Positions 13,745-21,833 of a stretch of 45,435 nucleotides of DNA are shown in pieces; within the stretch, counting starts at the first letter, position 1, and each line of letters starts with the position of its first letter. Below the pieces are notes generated by a model. That model had not been told where the DNA came from and did not search any database. It was given only the letters and a program-made list of their open reading frames with translations. This stretch comes from Methanimicrococcus sp. OttesenSCG-928-J09 (GTDB lineage: Archaea; Halobacteriota; Methanosarcinia; Methanosarcinales; Methanosarcinaceae): assembly GCA_030266245.1 (NCBI GenBank), contig JAJDHP010000006.1, positions 1 through 45,435 on the forward strand, written 5' to 3'. Made by a program: the position numbers and the translations under genes.

Positions 13745-14464
13745 TTACAATCTCTTCTTAATTCCTTTCCAAATCGGCGCAATAAAGAAGCATTCGTCGG
13801 CATCCGAAAGCATACTTTTAAAAGCCGCCCCGGGAACTGTGATAAAAACGGTTTCTTTGGGGAAATGCGGTCTTGAAAAAATATCCATGTTGCCGATAAC
13901 CGCGCGCGGTTTTTCCCGCTCAAGTTCTCCGAACGGAATACGGAAAAGGGAAGCGCAGCCGGAAAGCATCGGCGCGATAACATTGTCGTAATCAATACTC
14001 CGATAACTGAAAAGCGTCACGAGTGCCGCTAACTGATCGGGATTGATCAAGAATGAAACAATGTCGGGCTCGTCGCCGTCTTCATACGGTTTGATTTCAA
14101 TGAATTCATTTCCGTTTAAAACATTCATCGGCTGATTGAGAAGCATCTGTTCACCGATCTCAGGCGTTGCTTTGATGCGCTCACCGGCCGGAAATCCTTC
14201 ACCGCGGCCGCAAGATAAAAACCAGCCGACTCCGCCGGGAGTGGGCGGCAATTCGTCATCAAACCCGAAACCCCGATTACCGCCGCGGCAGGAAGTTGTT
14301 TTCGCCGATAAAACGATTGTTTCGCCGTCGTTTAGAACTTTATTCAAACCGCGCAGCGTACATCCCGCTTTAACAGGATCAGCGGCTTCGACGGTGTTTT
14401 TTCTTGTGATTGCTAAGATGTGAGTTTGCAGATTCAGCTCTTGCAGAAGCTCTTTATGATTCAT
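13745..14464 (-). CDS. DUF169 family protein
   Basis: The protein has 239 residues from the start MNHKELLQEL. This ATG is chosen because GGGGGG lies six bases ahead of it (14470-14475), although the frame stays open upstream. The sequence AGCTLRGL near the N-terminus, conserved Cys residues and a central GNEFIEIKPYEDGDEPDIVSFLINPDQ fit the DUF169 family, which is common in methanogens and has no firm function. No membrane segment is evident, so it is probably cytosolic. Family assignment is from memory of the pattern and moderately sure. Confidence 0.72.
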   Translation of the reverse strand: MNHKELLQELNLQTHILAITRKNTVEAADPVKAGCTLRGLNKVLNDGETIVLSAKTTSCRGGNRGFGFDDELPPTPGGVGWFLSCGRGEGFPAGERIKATPEIGEQMLLNQPMNVLNGNEFIEIKPYEDGDEPDIVSFLINPDQLAALVTLFSYRSIDYDNVIAPMLSGCASLFRIPFGELEREKPRAVIGNMDIFSRPHFPKETVFITVPGAAFKSMLSDADECFFIAPIWKGIKKRL

Positions 14465-14566
14465 AAAATCCCCCCGAAATGAAAGCAAAATTGTGATTAT
14501 TTGATTATTTTAAGAATATGATTTGTTTTAATCTTTTCTTTTTGTCGGCAGCAAAAAATCAATTTT

Positions 14567-14971
14567 TCAATTGGTTCCCGAAAGAAAATGGAAAAAACCT
14601 AAAATGATGAAGCCGATTGCTAAAAGGAAACAGAAAGCGTTCAAATCGACATTTTTTGTTCTGACGCCTGCTAAAAATCCGGAAAATAATCCAATAAAGG
14701 ACTGGATGATGTGATACCAAAAGATTCGCTGAATTTCAGCGGACCCGCTGTCAAAATAAACAAGAATCAAAAAGATGACGGGAAAAAGGAAACCCAAAAA
14801 ACCTGCTTTAACCGGAGCTTTTGAAAAGAAACCGTAAAAGAAACTGCCGAATAACAAAAGTACAGCAGCTATGAGTTCAAAAAAACTGGCGAGCAGAAGT
14901 GAGAAAGTGAATACTGCTAAAAGACAAAAGAAAATAAATGTGCTTTTTAGTTCTTTTTGATCAGAAAACAT
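14567..14971 (-). CDS. small integral membrane protein, unknown function
   Basis: The protein has 134 residues, nearly all in four or five hydrophobic segments, with short polar loops such as FSKAPVK and RTKNVD. I do not recognise a family. It lies about 100 bp upstream of the DUF169 gene on the same strand and may be transcribed with it. The ATG has no obvious Shine-Dalgarno sequence. Confidence 0.6.
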   Translation of the reverse strand: MFSDQKELKSTFIFFCLLAVFTFSLLLASFFELIAAVLLLFGSFFYGFFSKAPVKAGFLGFLFPVIFLILVYFDSGSAEIQRIFWYHIIQSFIGLFSGFLAGVRTKNVDLNAFCFLLAIGFIILGFFHFLSGTN

Positions 14972-15314
14972 TGTTATCGATGGATTTAGTCATTTGATAA
15001 TATAAATAAGATATGACATTTCGGTTTTGAGATTTCGAGTATTAAACAATCAAATAAAGCAGCAGATAATGAAAATCAAAATATTTCCAAATTTTATTAC
15101 AATCAATTTTACCGGATCTATTCAATCAATTTTACCAGATTCAATCAATTTTACTATTAATACATCAATTTTTATTAGAACTAATTTTATTGCAGCCAAT
15201 TTTAGATATTCAAAAGAAATTAAAAAAGTTTAATATAACAATATCAATTTGTATTCATAGACCTTTGCGATTCGTTTAATTCGATAATTACAGGATGGAG
15301 AGATAATTATAAGA
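14972..15314. other. AT-rich spacer with short direct repeats
   Basis: Three near-copies of AATCAATTTTACC occur at 15101, 15124 and 15143, with looser copies after them. An ORF runs through them but its sequence is low-complexity and lacks a ribosome-binding site. GGATGGAG at 15294-15301 precedes the next gene. The stretch probably holds promoters for both flanking genes. Confidence 0.45.
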
Positions 15315-15623
15315 TTGGATGAAACGACAAAACAGGCAATTTCAAAAAATCATGCATGTTTTATAATTATTATATCGGGCATGATTTATTGTACGTTGCT
15401 GTTTTTAGGTATGGTCGCAATTGATCTGACGATCTTGAAAATTTTAGAATGGATTAGTATGCAGAATTATTTGCTGTATAAAGTATTCAGACTTGTACTC
15501 AGTATTACAAGCTCAGTAGTCATCATCGTATTTTATGGATTTAACACATATCATGGAATTCAAGATATACGCAAAGAGTACGGCAATGAGATCAGCAGTA
15601 AAGTATCATGTATCAGCATTTAA
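15315..15623 (+). CDS. small membrane protein, unknown function
   Basis: The protein has 102 residues with two strong hydrophobic segments (about 14-36 and 60-78) and a charged end, IQDIRKEYGNE. The first codon is TTG; no in-frame ATG lies near, and a GGAG lies about 13 bases upstream. I do not recognise it. It is probably in one unit with the next membrane protein 60 bp downstream. Confidence 0.5.
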   Translation: MDETTKQAISKNHACFIIIISGMIYCTLLFLGMVAIDLTILKILEWISMQNYLLYKVFRLVLSITSSVVIIVFYGFNTYHGIQDIRKEYGNEISSKVSCISI

Positions 15624-15682
15624 ATCTTTAAATTCTCAGATATTTAAGAAAAATCAATTAAATTGACTATTGGAGCGGAAAA

Positions 15683-16072
15683 ATGAAAGAAGAATACACT
15701 TTAAAGAGTTTCATTTATGATTCGTTATTTATTCTCGGGTATCTCTTCACAGTATCTTTAATGAGTTTTGTAATTTCATTCGCATTGATTGCTGCTGTAA
15801 TTAATTTCACAGAAATTACAGATACAGAACCGGTAATGATAGTAATATTAGCAGCAACAGCATTCGCATACAGTGTATTTGAATTTTCAAGAATATATAA
15901 AGAAAAATGGACGCCTGCGATATTTATTATCAGTATATTTGTGTTTGCTTCGGATGTCATTCAATCCAATCAATCCGGTAAAAATAAAGTAGAATATAAT
16001 ATTGAGCCGGCATTTCAATCTGCCAAATTCAAAAATGTTTTGTCAAATTGGCAGAGAGCAAGAATTCATTAA
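15683..16072 (+). CDS. small membrane protein, unknown function
   Basis: The protein has 129 residues and three hydrophobic segments (about 12-40, 48-64 and 75-92), followed by a polar tail ending in NWQRARIH. GGAGCGG lies about 7 bases before the ATG. No family is recognised. Base composition and spacing suggest a pair with the gene just upstream. Confidence 0.55.
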   Translation: MKEEYTLKSFIYDSLFILGYLFTVSLMSFVISFALIAAVINFTEITDTEPVMIVILAATAFAYSVFEFSRIYKEKWTPAIFIISIFVFASDVIQSNQSGKNKVEYNIEPAFQSAKFKNVLSNWQRARIH

Positions 16073-16078
16073 AAACAT

Positions 16079-16120
16079 TAAGAAGAAAGTTAACCCTTCT
16101 TTACTTTTTCATTTTTTATA
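16079..16120 (+). terminator. hairpin and T-run terminator
   Basis: AAGAAG and CTTCTT form a short stem, followed by TTTACTTTTTCATTTTTT. It lies right after the stop of the 129-residue membrane protein. Confidence 0.5.
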
Positions 16121-16167
16121 ATTTTTATTGATGAATACAGATTCTTATCAATTCTATTTTCTGTTTG

Positions 16168-16206
16168 CATGCTGCCAACGCGCGCGAATTGCTGCATTTT
16201 CAAAAC
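16168..16206 (+). repeat. solo cassette end motif
   Basis: CTGCCAACGCGCGCGAATTGC followed by TGCATTTTC combines a left-end-like CTGCCAACGCG with a right-end-like CG block. It looks like a minimal or collapsed cassette between a plus-strand gene and the minus-strand tRNA. Confidence 0.45.
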
Positions 16207-16322
16207 TCAAAAACGAGATAGGATTTTATGAAAACTAAAGAAGACAGAAAAAGTAAAACATTTAAAAAATGAAAAATAAATAAAAAAAGGCAGCCCAAGT
16301 ATAGACTTGAACTGCCAATTAG

Positions 16323-16443
16323 TGCCCGGAGCGTGACTCGAACACGCGACCTCCAGATGTCTCAGGAATTTTGAAATTCCAACAAGACGCCGTCATTTAT
16401 TTCCCTATGAGTCTGGCGCCCCAACCGACTAGGCTATCCGGGC
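16323..16443 (-). tRNA. tRNA-Met (CAT) with intron
   Basis: The exons form a cloverleaf: acceptor GCCCGGA/TCCGGGC, anticodon stem CCAGA/TCTGG, anticodon CAT, T arm GCGTG/CACGC with loop TTCGAGT, discriminator A. A 47-nt intron (16359-16405) sits after position 37, the usual archaeal site. The intron holds two small hairpins, GAC-GGC-GTC and GGAAT/ATTCC. An elongator tRNA-Met is most likely. A tRNA-Ile whose C34 is modified would also read CAT and cannot be excluded. Confidence 0.9.
16359..16405 (-). other. tRNA intron (47 nt)
   Basis: The intron interrupts the anticodon loop between CTCATA and the closing A of the loop. It begins GGGAAAT and ends GAGAC on the RNA. Its position fits removal by the archaeal splicing endonuclease; exact boundaries could shift by one or two bases. 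Confidence 0.8.
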
Positions 16444-16632
16444 AGTCGAATGACTTAGAATAGACATTTTGATATTAAAAGATATTGATTGAAAAGGCGT
16501 TTTTTCAATAAGGATTTGAAGAAGGGTTTAAAGATTGGAGAAAATAAAGATATAAATAAAATCCAAGCTTGATAGGATTGAGTTATTAAAAACGGAAAAA
16601 CACGAACAAAAAGACAGACAGAGAGGGAAAAA
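16444..16632. promoter_or_regulatory. promoter region of the flavoprotein gene
   Basis: No gene is present. AAAGATATAAATAAAATCC at about 16546-16564 gives a plausible plus-strand TATA box for the flavoprotein gene. The start site would lie near 16580, about 50 bases before the ATG. Confidence 0.45.
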
Positions 16633-17172
16633 ATGACAAAAATAATCGGCTTTTGCGGCAGCCCCCGCAAGAACGGCAACACGGACATTTTAGTGCAGAC
16701 AGTTTTAAAAAGCGCGGCAGAGAAAGGATTTGATACAGAATACGCGGCTTTGAACAAAGCGAATATTAAATTCTGCCAAGCTTGTGATGCCTGTCGAAAA
16801 AAAGAAGGCGGCTGCGTTCAGAAGGATGATATGCAGGCGTTGGAAGAGAAAATGAAGGAAGCCGACGTTTGGGTTCTCGGAACCCCGGTTTATTGGTGGG
16901 GACCGACCGCGCAGATGAAAGTATTCGTTGACAGATGGTACGGTTTCTCACGCGAGACATTCCAAAATAAAAAAGTCATTTTGGTTATTCCGATGGAAGA
17001 TACGGAAGAAAAAACAGCGGCAAATGTTGTCGGAATGTTTAAAGACAGTTTTGAGTACATCGGCATTGAAATCGCTGATATTATTATCGCCAAAGGCGTT
17101 CACGAAGCCGGTGCGGTTGAATCTAAGCCGGAAATTATGAAGCAGGCGGAAAACGCCGTCAGCAAACTTTAA
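16633..17172 (+). CDS. iron-sulfur flavoprotein (NADPH-dependent FMN reductase fold)
   Basis: The protein has 179 residues. SPRKNGNTD (10-18) is the FMN phosphate loop. The compact cluster C48-x2-C51-x2-C54-x6-C61 matches the cysteine spacing of Methanosarcina Isf proteins, which bind a 4Fe-4S cluster and FMN and move electrons, often linked to oxygen or peroxide defence. GTPVYWWGPTAQMKVFVDR is the second flavin contact. GAGGG precedes the ATG. The nitroreductase follows after 31 bp, probably in one operon. Confidence 0.88.
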   Translation: MTKIIGFCGSPRKNGNTDILVQTVLKSAAEKGFDTEYAALNKANIKFCQACDACRKKEGGCVQKDDMQALEEKMKEADVWVLGTPVYWWGPTAQMKVFVDRWYGFSRETFQNKKVILVIPMEDTEEKTAANVVGMFKDSFEYIGIEIADIIIAKGVHEAGAVESKPEIMKQAENAVSKL

Positions 17173-17203
17173 TCAAATTCACAAAACGAGAAGAAGGAAT
17201 GGA

Positions 17204-17788
17204 ATGAAACTTGACAAAAACTCCATGGACGTCATCTTCGATGAAGCCCGAACCCACAAATATTTTGAGAAAACGGATATTTCCGATGATTTACTGATTC
17301 AGATTTACGACGAATTGAAAACGGCGCCGACCTGGGCAAATTGCCAAGCCGGTCGTTTTCTTTTTTTAAGAAGCGATGAAGCAAAACAAAGACTGATCCC
17401 GCATTTGGACCCGAGCAATGTTAAAAAAGTAGAAGAAGCGTCCGTTACCGTCATCATCGCCTATGACACAAAATTTTATGAATTCATGCCCCGCCTTTAT
17501 CCCCACGGTGATTATTTGGAATTCTTCTCTCAAAACAAAGAATTTGCCGACAAAGCCATGACTTTAAGCGGTGATTTGCAAGGCGCCTACCTAATCATTG
17601 CAGCACGCGCACTCGGACTGGATTGCGGACCGATGGGCGGCTTTGACAATGCCGGTGTTGACAAAGAATTTTTCCCCGACAGGCGATGGAAATCCAATTT
17701 CTTATGCAACCTCGGAATCGGCGATAAAAGCAAACTGCATCCGCGCGATGACCGTTTTGATTTTGATGAAGCTTGCCGGATTCTTTAA
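17204..17788 (+). CDS. nitroreductase family protein (RutE/HadB-like)
   Basis: The protein has 194 residues. The nitroreductase pattern is visible in RTHKYF near residue 17, APTWANCQAGRF (about 43-54) and the C-terminal GLDCGPMGGFDNAGVDKEFF. Within the family it looks most like the malonic-semialdehyde-reductase type. It should bind FMN and reduce small substrates with NAD(P)H; the substrate is unknown. GAAGGAATGG lies just ahead of the ATG. It shares an operon with the iron-sulfur flavoprotein. Confidence 0.82.
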   Translation: MKLDKNSMDVIFDEARTHKYFEKTDISDDLLIQIYDELKTAPTWANCQAGRFLFLRSDEAKQRLIPHLDPSNVKKVEEASVTVIIAYDTKFYEFMPRLYPHGDYLEFFSQNKEFADKAMTLSGDLQGAYLIIAARALGLDCGPMGGFDNAGVDKEFFPDRRWKSNFLCNLGIGDKSKLHPRDDRFDFDEACRIL

Positions 17789-17790
17789 TT

Positions 17791-17836
17791 AAAAAAGCGG
17801 ATGAGAGAAAAATCCCATCCGTTTAAATTCTATTTT
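17791..17836. terminator. bidirectional terminator
   Basis: CGGATG (17798-17803) pairs with CATCCG (17816-17821). An A run on the left serves as a T-run for the minus-strand lipoprotein gene, and TTTAAATTCTATTTTT on the right serves the plus-strand nitroreductase gene. Confidence 0.65.
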
Positions 17837-18486
17837 TAATAACCTGTAGCTGTTGCCAGCGACTCCAGTACTGATTCGTCAACAACGCCGGTCACTGTAA
17901 CAAACATGTTGTCGCCGAGTGTCCAAGCAATCATGTACCTGCCGTACTGAGGCACTTCATCGGTTGCTGCTTCAAATAATGTTGCGTCGTGACCATTGAT
18001 TTGAATGGTAGAGATTTTGCTGTCACTGCCATATTGTTTAGCATGATTGTCTTTCATCATCTGTATGTAATCTTCAGATGTTTTTGTTGTATTCGCAATC
18101 GCGACATCATAATATGTTAAAAATACAGATGTTTCATTTTCGCCGTAGTGATAAATGCCCTGGTAACCGTAAAGCGCATCAGTAACGCCGATGTGCTGGC
18201 CGTGAGATTTAACGGTTGTTGTTGACAAAAAAGTAAATCCTGCGGGAATGGGGTCAACCAAAGTTAAATTAGCATCAAATGTCGGAATAGGTTTGGATTC
18301 ACCGGAATTACCGGAATCGGATCCGTTAGTTGAATTATTTGTAGAATTATCAGTAGAATTGTTCGTTGAGTTATTGGTTGAATTATTCGTTGTGTTATTG
18401 GCATCATCATCGCCGCCCAAACAGCCGGAAATACCAACTGCTAAAACAGCTGCCAGAAGCAGAATAACAAGAATGTTTTTTTTCAT
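17836..18486 (-). CDS. secreted lipoprotein, paralog 1 of 4
   Basis: The protein has 216 residues from MKKNILVILL; this ATG has AGGAACC ahead of it and gives a proper signal, so the longer frame is not used. The lipobox is ISGCLGG near residue 21. Next comes a linker of NNST repeats with many N-glycosylation sequons, then a domain of about 140 residues with PIPAGFTFL, GVTDALYGYQG, INGHDATLF and RYMIAWT. Those blocks recur in three genes downstream. The family is not recognised. It is probably lipid-anchored outside the membrane, under the S-layer. Confidence 0.82.
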   Translation of the reverse strand: MKKNILVILLLAAVLAVGISGCLGGDDDANNTTNNSTNNSTNNSTDNSTNNSTNGSDSGNSGESKPIPTFDANLTLVDPIPAGFTFLSTTTVKSHGQHIGVTDALYGYQGIYHYGENETSVFLTYYDVAIANTTKTSEDYIQMMKDNHAKQYGSDSKISTIQINGHDATLFEAATDEVPQYGRYMIAWTLGDNMFVTVTGVVDESVLESLATATGY

Positions 18487-18596
18487 TTGCGGTTCCTCAC
18501 AGTAATTGTTTTTGAGAGCGGCCGGCATTTGAAAACCGACTGAATCAAAGAAAAAAATAAAAATAAAATCAAATTAAATTTAAAATTTAATATGAA

Positions 18597-19220
18597 TCAG
18601 AGATTGGAAGCTTCAGCAAGTTCTTTGATAACGGAATAATTGGTTTGTCCGTAAACGACAACCAAATAACTGTCGTCATATACATCACCGGTCCAGTTTG
18701 TCCAAGCCAGCATGTATCTGCCTTCCTGCGGCGTTTCTTGAACTGTCGCTTCAAATCGGGTTGCATCGTGACCGTTAATCTGAACGGTCGAAATGGTGCT
18801 GTCGCCGCCGTACTTAGCAGCATGAGACGCTATCATTTCCTGAATGTAATCGTCCGCAGTTTTATTTCCACTGCATTTGAAAACGGAAAGATAGACATTG
18901 CTGTTGTCATAAGTCAGCATATTTCTGTAGCCGATAATCGGATCAGAAATGCCGATTTTTTCACTGTTTGCATTAACGGAACGGGTTGCCAAATGGGTGA
19001 AACCGTTCGGAAGAGGACTGACCGTAACAACGCTGCCGTTGAAAGTTGTAATAATTGTTGCATTCGATTGATTCGAAGAATTGTTTGTTTCGCTCACAGG
19101 CGGTTCTGAAATAATTGTAGAATTATTATCAGAGTCTGCATCGTCACCGCCCAAGCAGCCGGAAACACCGACCAAAACAGCAGCGACAAGAATAATCAAA
19201 AATAAAAACGATTTTTTCAT
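18597..19220 (-). CDS. secreted lipoprotein, paralog 2 of 4
   Basis: The protein has 207 residues. The signal peptide ends in the lipobox VSGCLGG near residue 22, followed by a Ser/Asn/Asp linker. The domain repeats the family blocks: PLPNGFTHL, GISDPIIGYRN, VYLSVFKC, STVQINGHDATRF and GRYMLAWT. GCGAGGA lies just before the ATG. It lies about 110 bp upstream of paralog 1. Of the four, it shares most with paralogs 1 and 4. Function unknown. Confidence 0.82.
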   Translation of the reverse strand: MKKSFLFLIILVAAVLVGVSGCLGGDDADSDNNSTIISEPPVSETNNSSNQSNATIITTFNGSVVTVSPLPNGFTHLATRSVNANSEKIGISDPIIGYRNMLTYDNSNVYLSVFKCSGNKTADDYIQEMIASHAAKYGGDSTISTVQINGHDATRFEATVQETPQEGRYMLAWTNWTGDVYDDSYLVVVYGQTNYSVIKELAEASNL

Positions 19221-19314
19221 AAATATCCTCGCAATTATTGAATCATAAATTAATACTCAATCATAATATAAAAGATTTTGAAACAGGAACAGACAAAAAC
19301 GAGGGATTTTAGCT

Positions 19315-19352
19315 CCTGCCTGCTGCGCGCGCGAACTGCAGCATTTTTTTAA
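19315..19352 (+). repeat. solo cassette end motif
   Basis: CTGCTGCGCGCGCGAACTGCAGC followed by ATTTTTTT is a right-end-like module without units, placed about 50 bp before cassette C. Confidence 0.5.
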
Positions 19353-19397
19353 ATAATTAGAATCCGGTGTTGACTTTTCATTTTTATTTTTAATTAC

Positions 19398-19640
19398 ATG
19401 CACCTGCCAATGCGAAACTAATTTGCCGCTTGGAGTCAGGCTGCAGTTTCCATAGCGGAGTCAGGTGCTGTTACCATTTGGAGTCAGTTTTCAGTTTGCA
19501 GGGGGAGGGCGGTGTTTACTTAAAAATCGCTTCGCAATTTTTAGCGGCTGCCGTCGCTGTAATGTTATCGATTACAGGAAAACAATTCAGTCCGACCGCT
19601 TGCGCGCGTGAGCCGCACAGATTTAAGAAGTTTTAATAAA
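19398..19640 (+). repeat. mosaic repeat cassette C (different interior unit)
   Basis: The left end ATGCACCTGCCAATGCG is at about 19400-19416 and the right end GCGCGCGTGAGCCGCACAGATTT at about 19601-19623. The interior does not use the common unit; it has three copies of GGAGTCAG at 19433, 19457 and 19481, spaced 24 bp apart. A hairpin-like AAAATCGC-TTC-GCAATTTT follows near 19523. The ends match the family while the interior differs, so ends and interior appear to evolve separately. Confidence 0.65.
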
Positions 19641-19721
19641 AACAACCGACCGCTTTTGGAAAAAGAAAATAAAAAAGAGAAATGAATTCTCTAAAAACAA
19701 AATTAAAAGAATTAAAAGAGA

Positions 19722-20318
19722 TTAAAGACCGGAAGCAACGGCGAGTGACTCAATTGTTGCATAATCCGTTTCGCCTTTGACTTGTCCTTTCACGACAAAG
19801 ATTAAATTACTGCGTGTCCAGGCAATCATATTCGGACCGGATGCGCTTTCGTCTTCTGAAACAGTTACGAATTTTGTTGCACTGTGACCGTTTAAGGTTA
19901 TGGATGAAACATTCGCCGTTGAATAATCGGATTCATAAGAATCTTTCATTTGCTGATAATATTTGGCGGCGTCATCGGTTGAATTTGTTTTAAAGCAATA
20001 GAAATAAACGGTTGCATTGTTGACGCTGTCGTTTGAAAATTTATAGTACCCTCTGTAACCGTACAGAACATCTGTGATCCCAAGCCCTTCACCGTGTGAT
20101 TTGACACTTTGCGTAGATAAAAATTCATATCCTGCGGGAAGATCGCGGACTGTAACGATATTGGTGCTGTAATTTAAGTCATCATCAGAACCGGTTGAAT
20201 TGTTTGATGAATTGTTGTCTGTCGAATTGTCTGTATTGCCATCGCCGCCCAAGCAGCCGGAAACGCCGACCGCGATAAAAACGGCAAGAAGGAGTAAGAG
20301 TATTGTCATTTTCTTCAT
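19722..20318 (-). CDS. secreted lipoprotein, paralog 3 of 4
   Basis: The protein has 198 residues from MKKMTILLLL; GGTGGGG lies about 9 bases before this ATG, so the start five codons upstream is rejected. The lipobox is VSGCLGG. An Asn/Ser/Asp linker follows, then the family domain with DLPAGYEFL, GITDVLYGYRG, ITLNGHSATKF and MIAWTRS. It is the most diverged copy. Cassette C separates it from paralog 2. Confidence 0.82.
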   Translation of the reverse strand: MKKMTILLLLLAVFIAVGVSGCLGGDGNTDNSTDNNSSNNSTGSDDDLNYSTNIVTVRDLPAGYEFLSTQSVKSHGEGLGITDVLYGYRGYYKFSNDSVNNATVYFYCFKTNSTDDAAKYYQQMKDSYESDYSTANVSSITLNGHSATKFVTVSEDESASGPNMIAWTRSNLIFVVKGQVKGETDYATIESLAVASGL

Positions 20319-20444
20319 AAGTAACCCCACCATAATTAAAAACGATTGACCTGCATATCAAAATCAATCAAAAGAATACTGTGGTTATTATATATTAACC
20401 GAATGTCCAAGACAAACTTTAGACAAGTTGAAAAAGAGCTATAT

Positions 20445-20675
20445 TCAGAATGAACAGCAGTCACACGGTTTAGCAGGGCGGAGAATTCCAACGGCACAAT
20501 TTTTGCATGACTTGACGCAATCAAAACAGTTTACAGGACACACTTCCGGTTGAATCAAAACAGGTACAGATTCGGATTCTGATATGTCTAAATTCTCCAT
20601 AGTACAAGAGAGAATGCAAGTGCCGCAATGCAGACATTTTTCGGATGAAAAGATAGGATACCAATGTTTTGCCAT
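20445..20675 (-). CDS. small ferredoxin-like iron-sulfur protein
   Basis: The protein has 76 residues from MAKHWYPIF, with 12 cysteines. C14-x2-C17-x2-C20-x3-C24 is a standard 4Fe-4S half-site, and C46-x3-C50-x2-C53-x3-C57 is a second one with an altered first gap. The end, PCDCCSF, is cysteine-rich. It belongs to the small archaeal two-cluster ferredoxins and should carry electrons in the cytosol. The partner is unknown; it sits alone between lipoprotein paralogs 3 and 4. A GTG start three codons earlier is possible. Confidence 0.8.
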   Translation of the reverse strand: MAKHWYPIFSSEKCLHCGTCILSCTMENLDISESESVPVLIQPEVCPVNCFDCVKSCKNCAVGILRPAKPCDCCSF

Positions 20676-20714
20676 AAAAATCACAATGAATGAAAAGAAA
20701 CGGGAAAAAAGAAA

Positions 20715-20743
20715 TAAAAAAAGAAAAGAGGAGAAAACTCCTC
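20715..20743 (-). terminator. hairpin and T-run terminator after lipoprotein 4
   Basis: On the RNA, GAGGAG-TTTT-CTCCTC (20728-20743) forms a perfect hairpin followed by TTTTCTTTTTTT. It lies directly after lipoprotein paralog 4. Confidence 0.75.
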
Positions 20744-20766
20744 AGATCTGAGTTAAATTAAATTAA

Positions 20767-21333
20767 TTAAAGTTTAGATGCTTCGGCAATTGTTTTGATT
20801 TCGCCGTAAGTTGCCGGACCGTTAAGGACAACAAGGTTGCTGCCGTTTGCCCATGCAAGTGTATATCTTTCAACAGTAGATCCGCCGGCGGTTGTTGTTT
20901 CAGTAATCAATGTTGCATCGTGACCGTTGATTGTAACGGTTGTAACATTGTTGCTCTGCGGGTATTTTTCTTTATGAGCATCAATCATTGATTGAACATA
21001 TCCTTCAGCGGACTTGTTGCTTTCAGTCTGGAAAACAGAAAGATAAACATTGGATGAACCTTTGGCGTAGTAACCAACGAAGCCAATGAGTGCGTCATTG
21101 ATTCCGTCAATATTTTCAGAATCTGCAGTCACATTTTTAACAGCGAGAAGTTCATATCCTGCCGGAACCGGATCAATGGTTACAATACTGCCGTTAAAAG
21201 ACGGGGCGGGTGTTGAATTGTTGGTTGTGTTGTTGTCAGTTGAATTGTCATCGCCGCTGTTCAAACAGCCGGAAACACCGACTGCGATAGCGAGGAAAGC
21301 AACCAACAAAACGATTAAAATGCTTTTTTTCAT
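20767..21333 (-). CDS. secreted lipoprotein, paralog 4 of 4
   Basis: The protein has 188 residues. A signal peptide with VSGCLNSG as lipobox is followed by a short Asn/Thr/Ser linker. The domain shows PVPAGYELL, GINDALIGFVG, VYLSVFQT, VTINGHDATLI and RYTLAWANG. It is the shortest copy and the first of the four in transcription order. A strong hairpin terminator separates it from the ferredoxin gene, so the four copies are not a single simple operon. Confidence 0.82.
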   Translation of the reverse strand: MKKSILIVLLVAFLAIAVGVSGCLNSGDDNSTDNNTTNNSTPAPSFNGSIVTIDPVPAGYELLAVKNVTADSENIDGINDALIGFVGYYAKGSSNVYLSVFQTESNKSAEGYVQSMIDAHKEKYPQSNNVTTVTINGHDATLITETTTAGGSTVERYTLAWANGSNLVVLNGPATYGEIKTIAEASKL

Positions 21334-21416
21334 TTTGTATCACTTGTTTGTTTTGTTTTAATTTTTTAAAGGTTTAAATTATATTAGTAGAAAATATTTG
21401 AATTTTTTGAAAACCA

Positions 21417-21674
21417 TCATCGGCTTTCATTTCCCGAATAGGGTTGAAGTGCTGAAAACATACTCGTCCACCGATCGGGGTTGTTTTGCAGAAGATATCC
21501 TTCTGCTTCATCATCTTCAACATTAGAATCGGATGATGTTGATTCGATTGTTTTTGCATTTAAATATTCTTGACTTGTAAAATTTTCGCCGGCCTGTTTA
21601 TTTTCAAGCGCCATTGCAGTTGCAATGAGCAGGAAAATACAAACGGCTGCAATAAGAAGTCCATTTTTGCTCAA
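21417..21674 (-). CDS. small secreted protein with signal peptide
   Basis: The protein has 85 residues. The start is TTG at 21674, chosen because GGGGGG lies six bases ahead. A signal peptide (GLLIAAVCIFLLIATAMA) leaves about 60 polar, acidic residues with two possible N-glycosylation sites (NFT, NES). No family is recognised. It is notable because its upstream region shares a long element with the main S-layer gene, so it may be a co-regulated envelope component. Confidence 0.65.
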   Translation of the reverse strand: MSKNGLLIAAVCIFLLIATAMALENKQAGENFTSQEYLNAKTIESTSSDSNVEDDEAEGYLLQNNPDRWTSMFSALQPYSGNESR

Positions 21675-21833
21675 ACAAATCCCCCCTTTATATTCCTGAA
21701 TCCGTCAAGCACGGAACCTTCCAGATATGATTTGTTTGAAAAATCAATCAAACAAAACGAATCACTGAAAAATTAAATAACCACCATTACCGTGCTTGGT
21801 ATAAGTGCAAATCACGAGAAACCCTTTATTAAG

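Noticed and set aside
15027-15233. 68-residue ORF before the small membrane proteins
   Set aside because: It follows AATCAATTTTACC repeats, has low-complexity sequence (Asn, Ile, Phe, Thr) and no ribosome-binding site.
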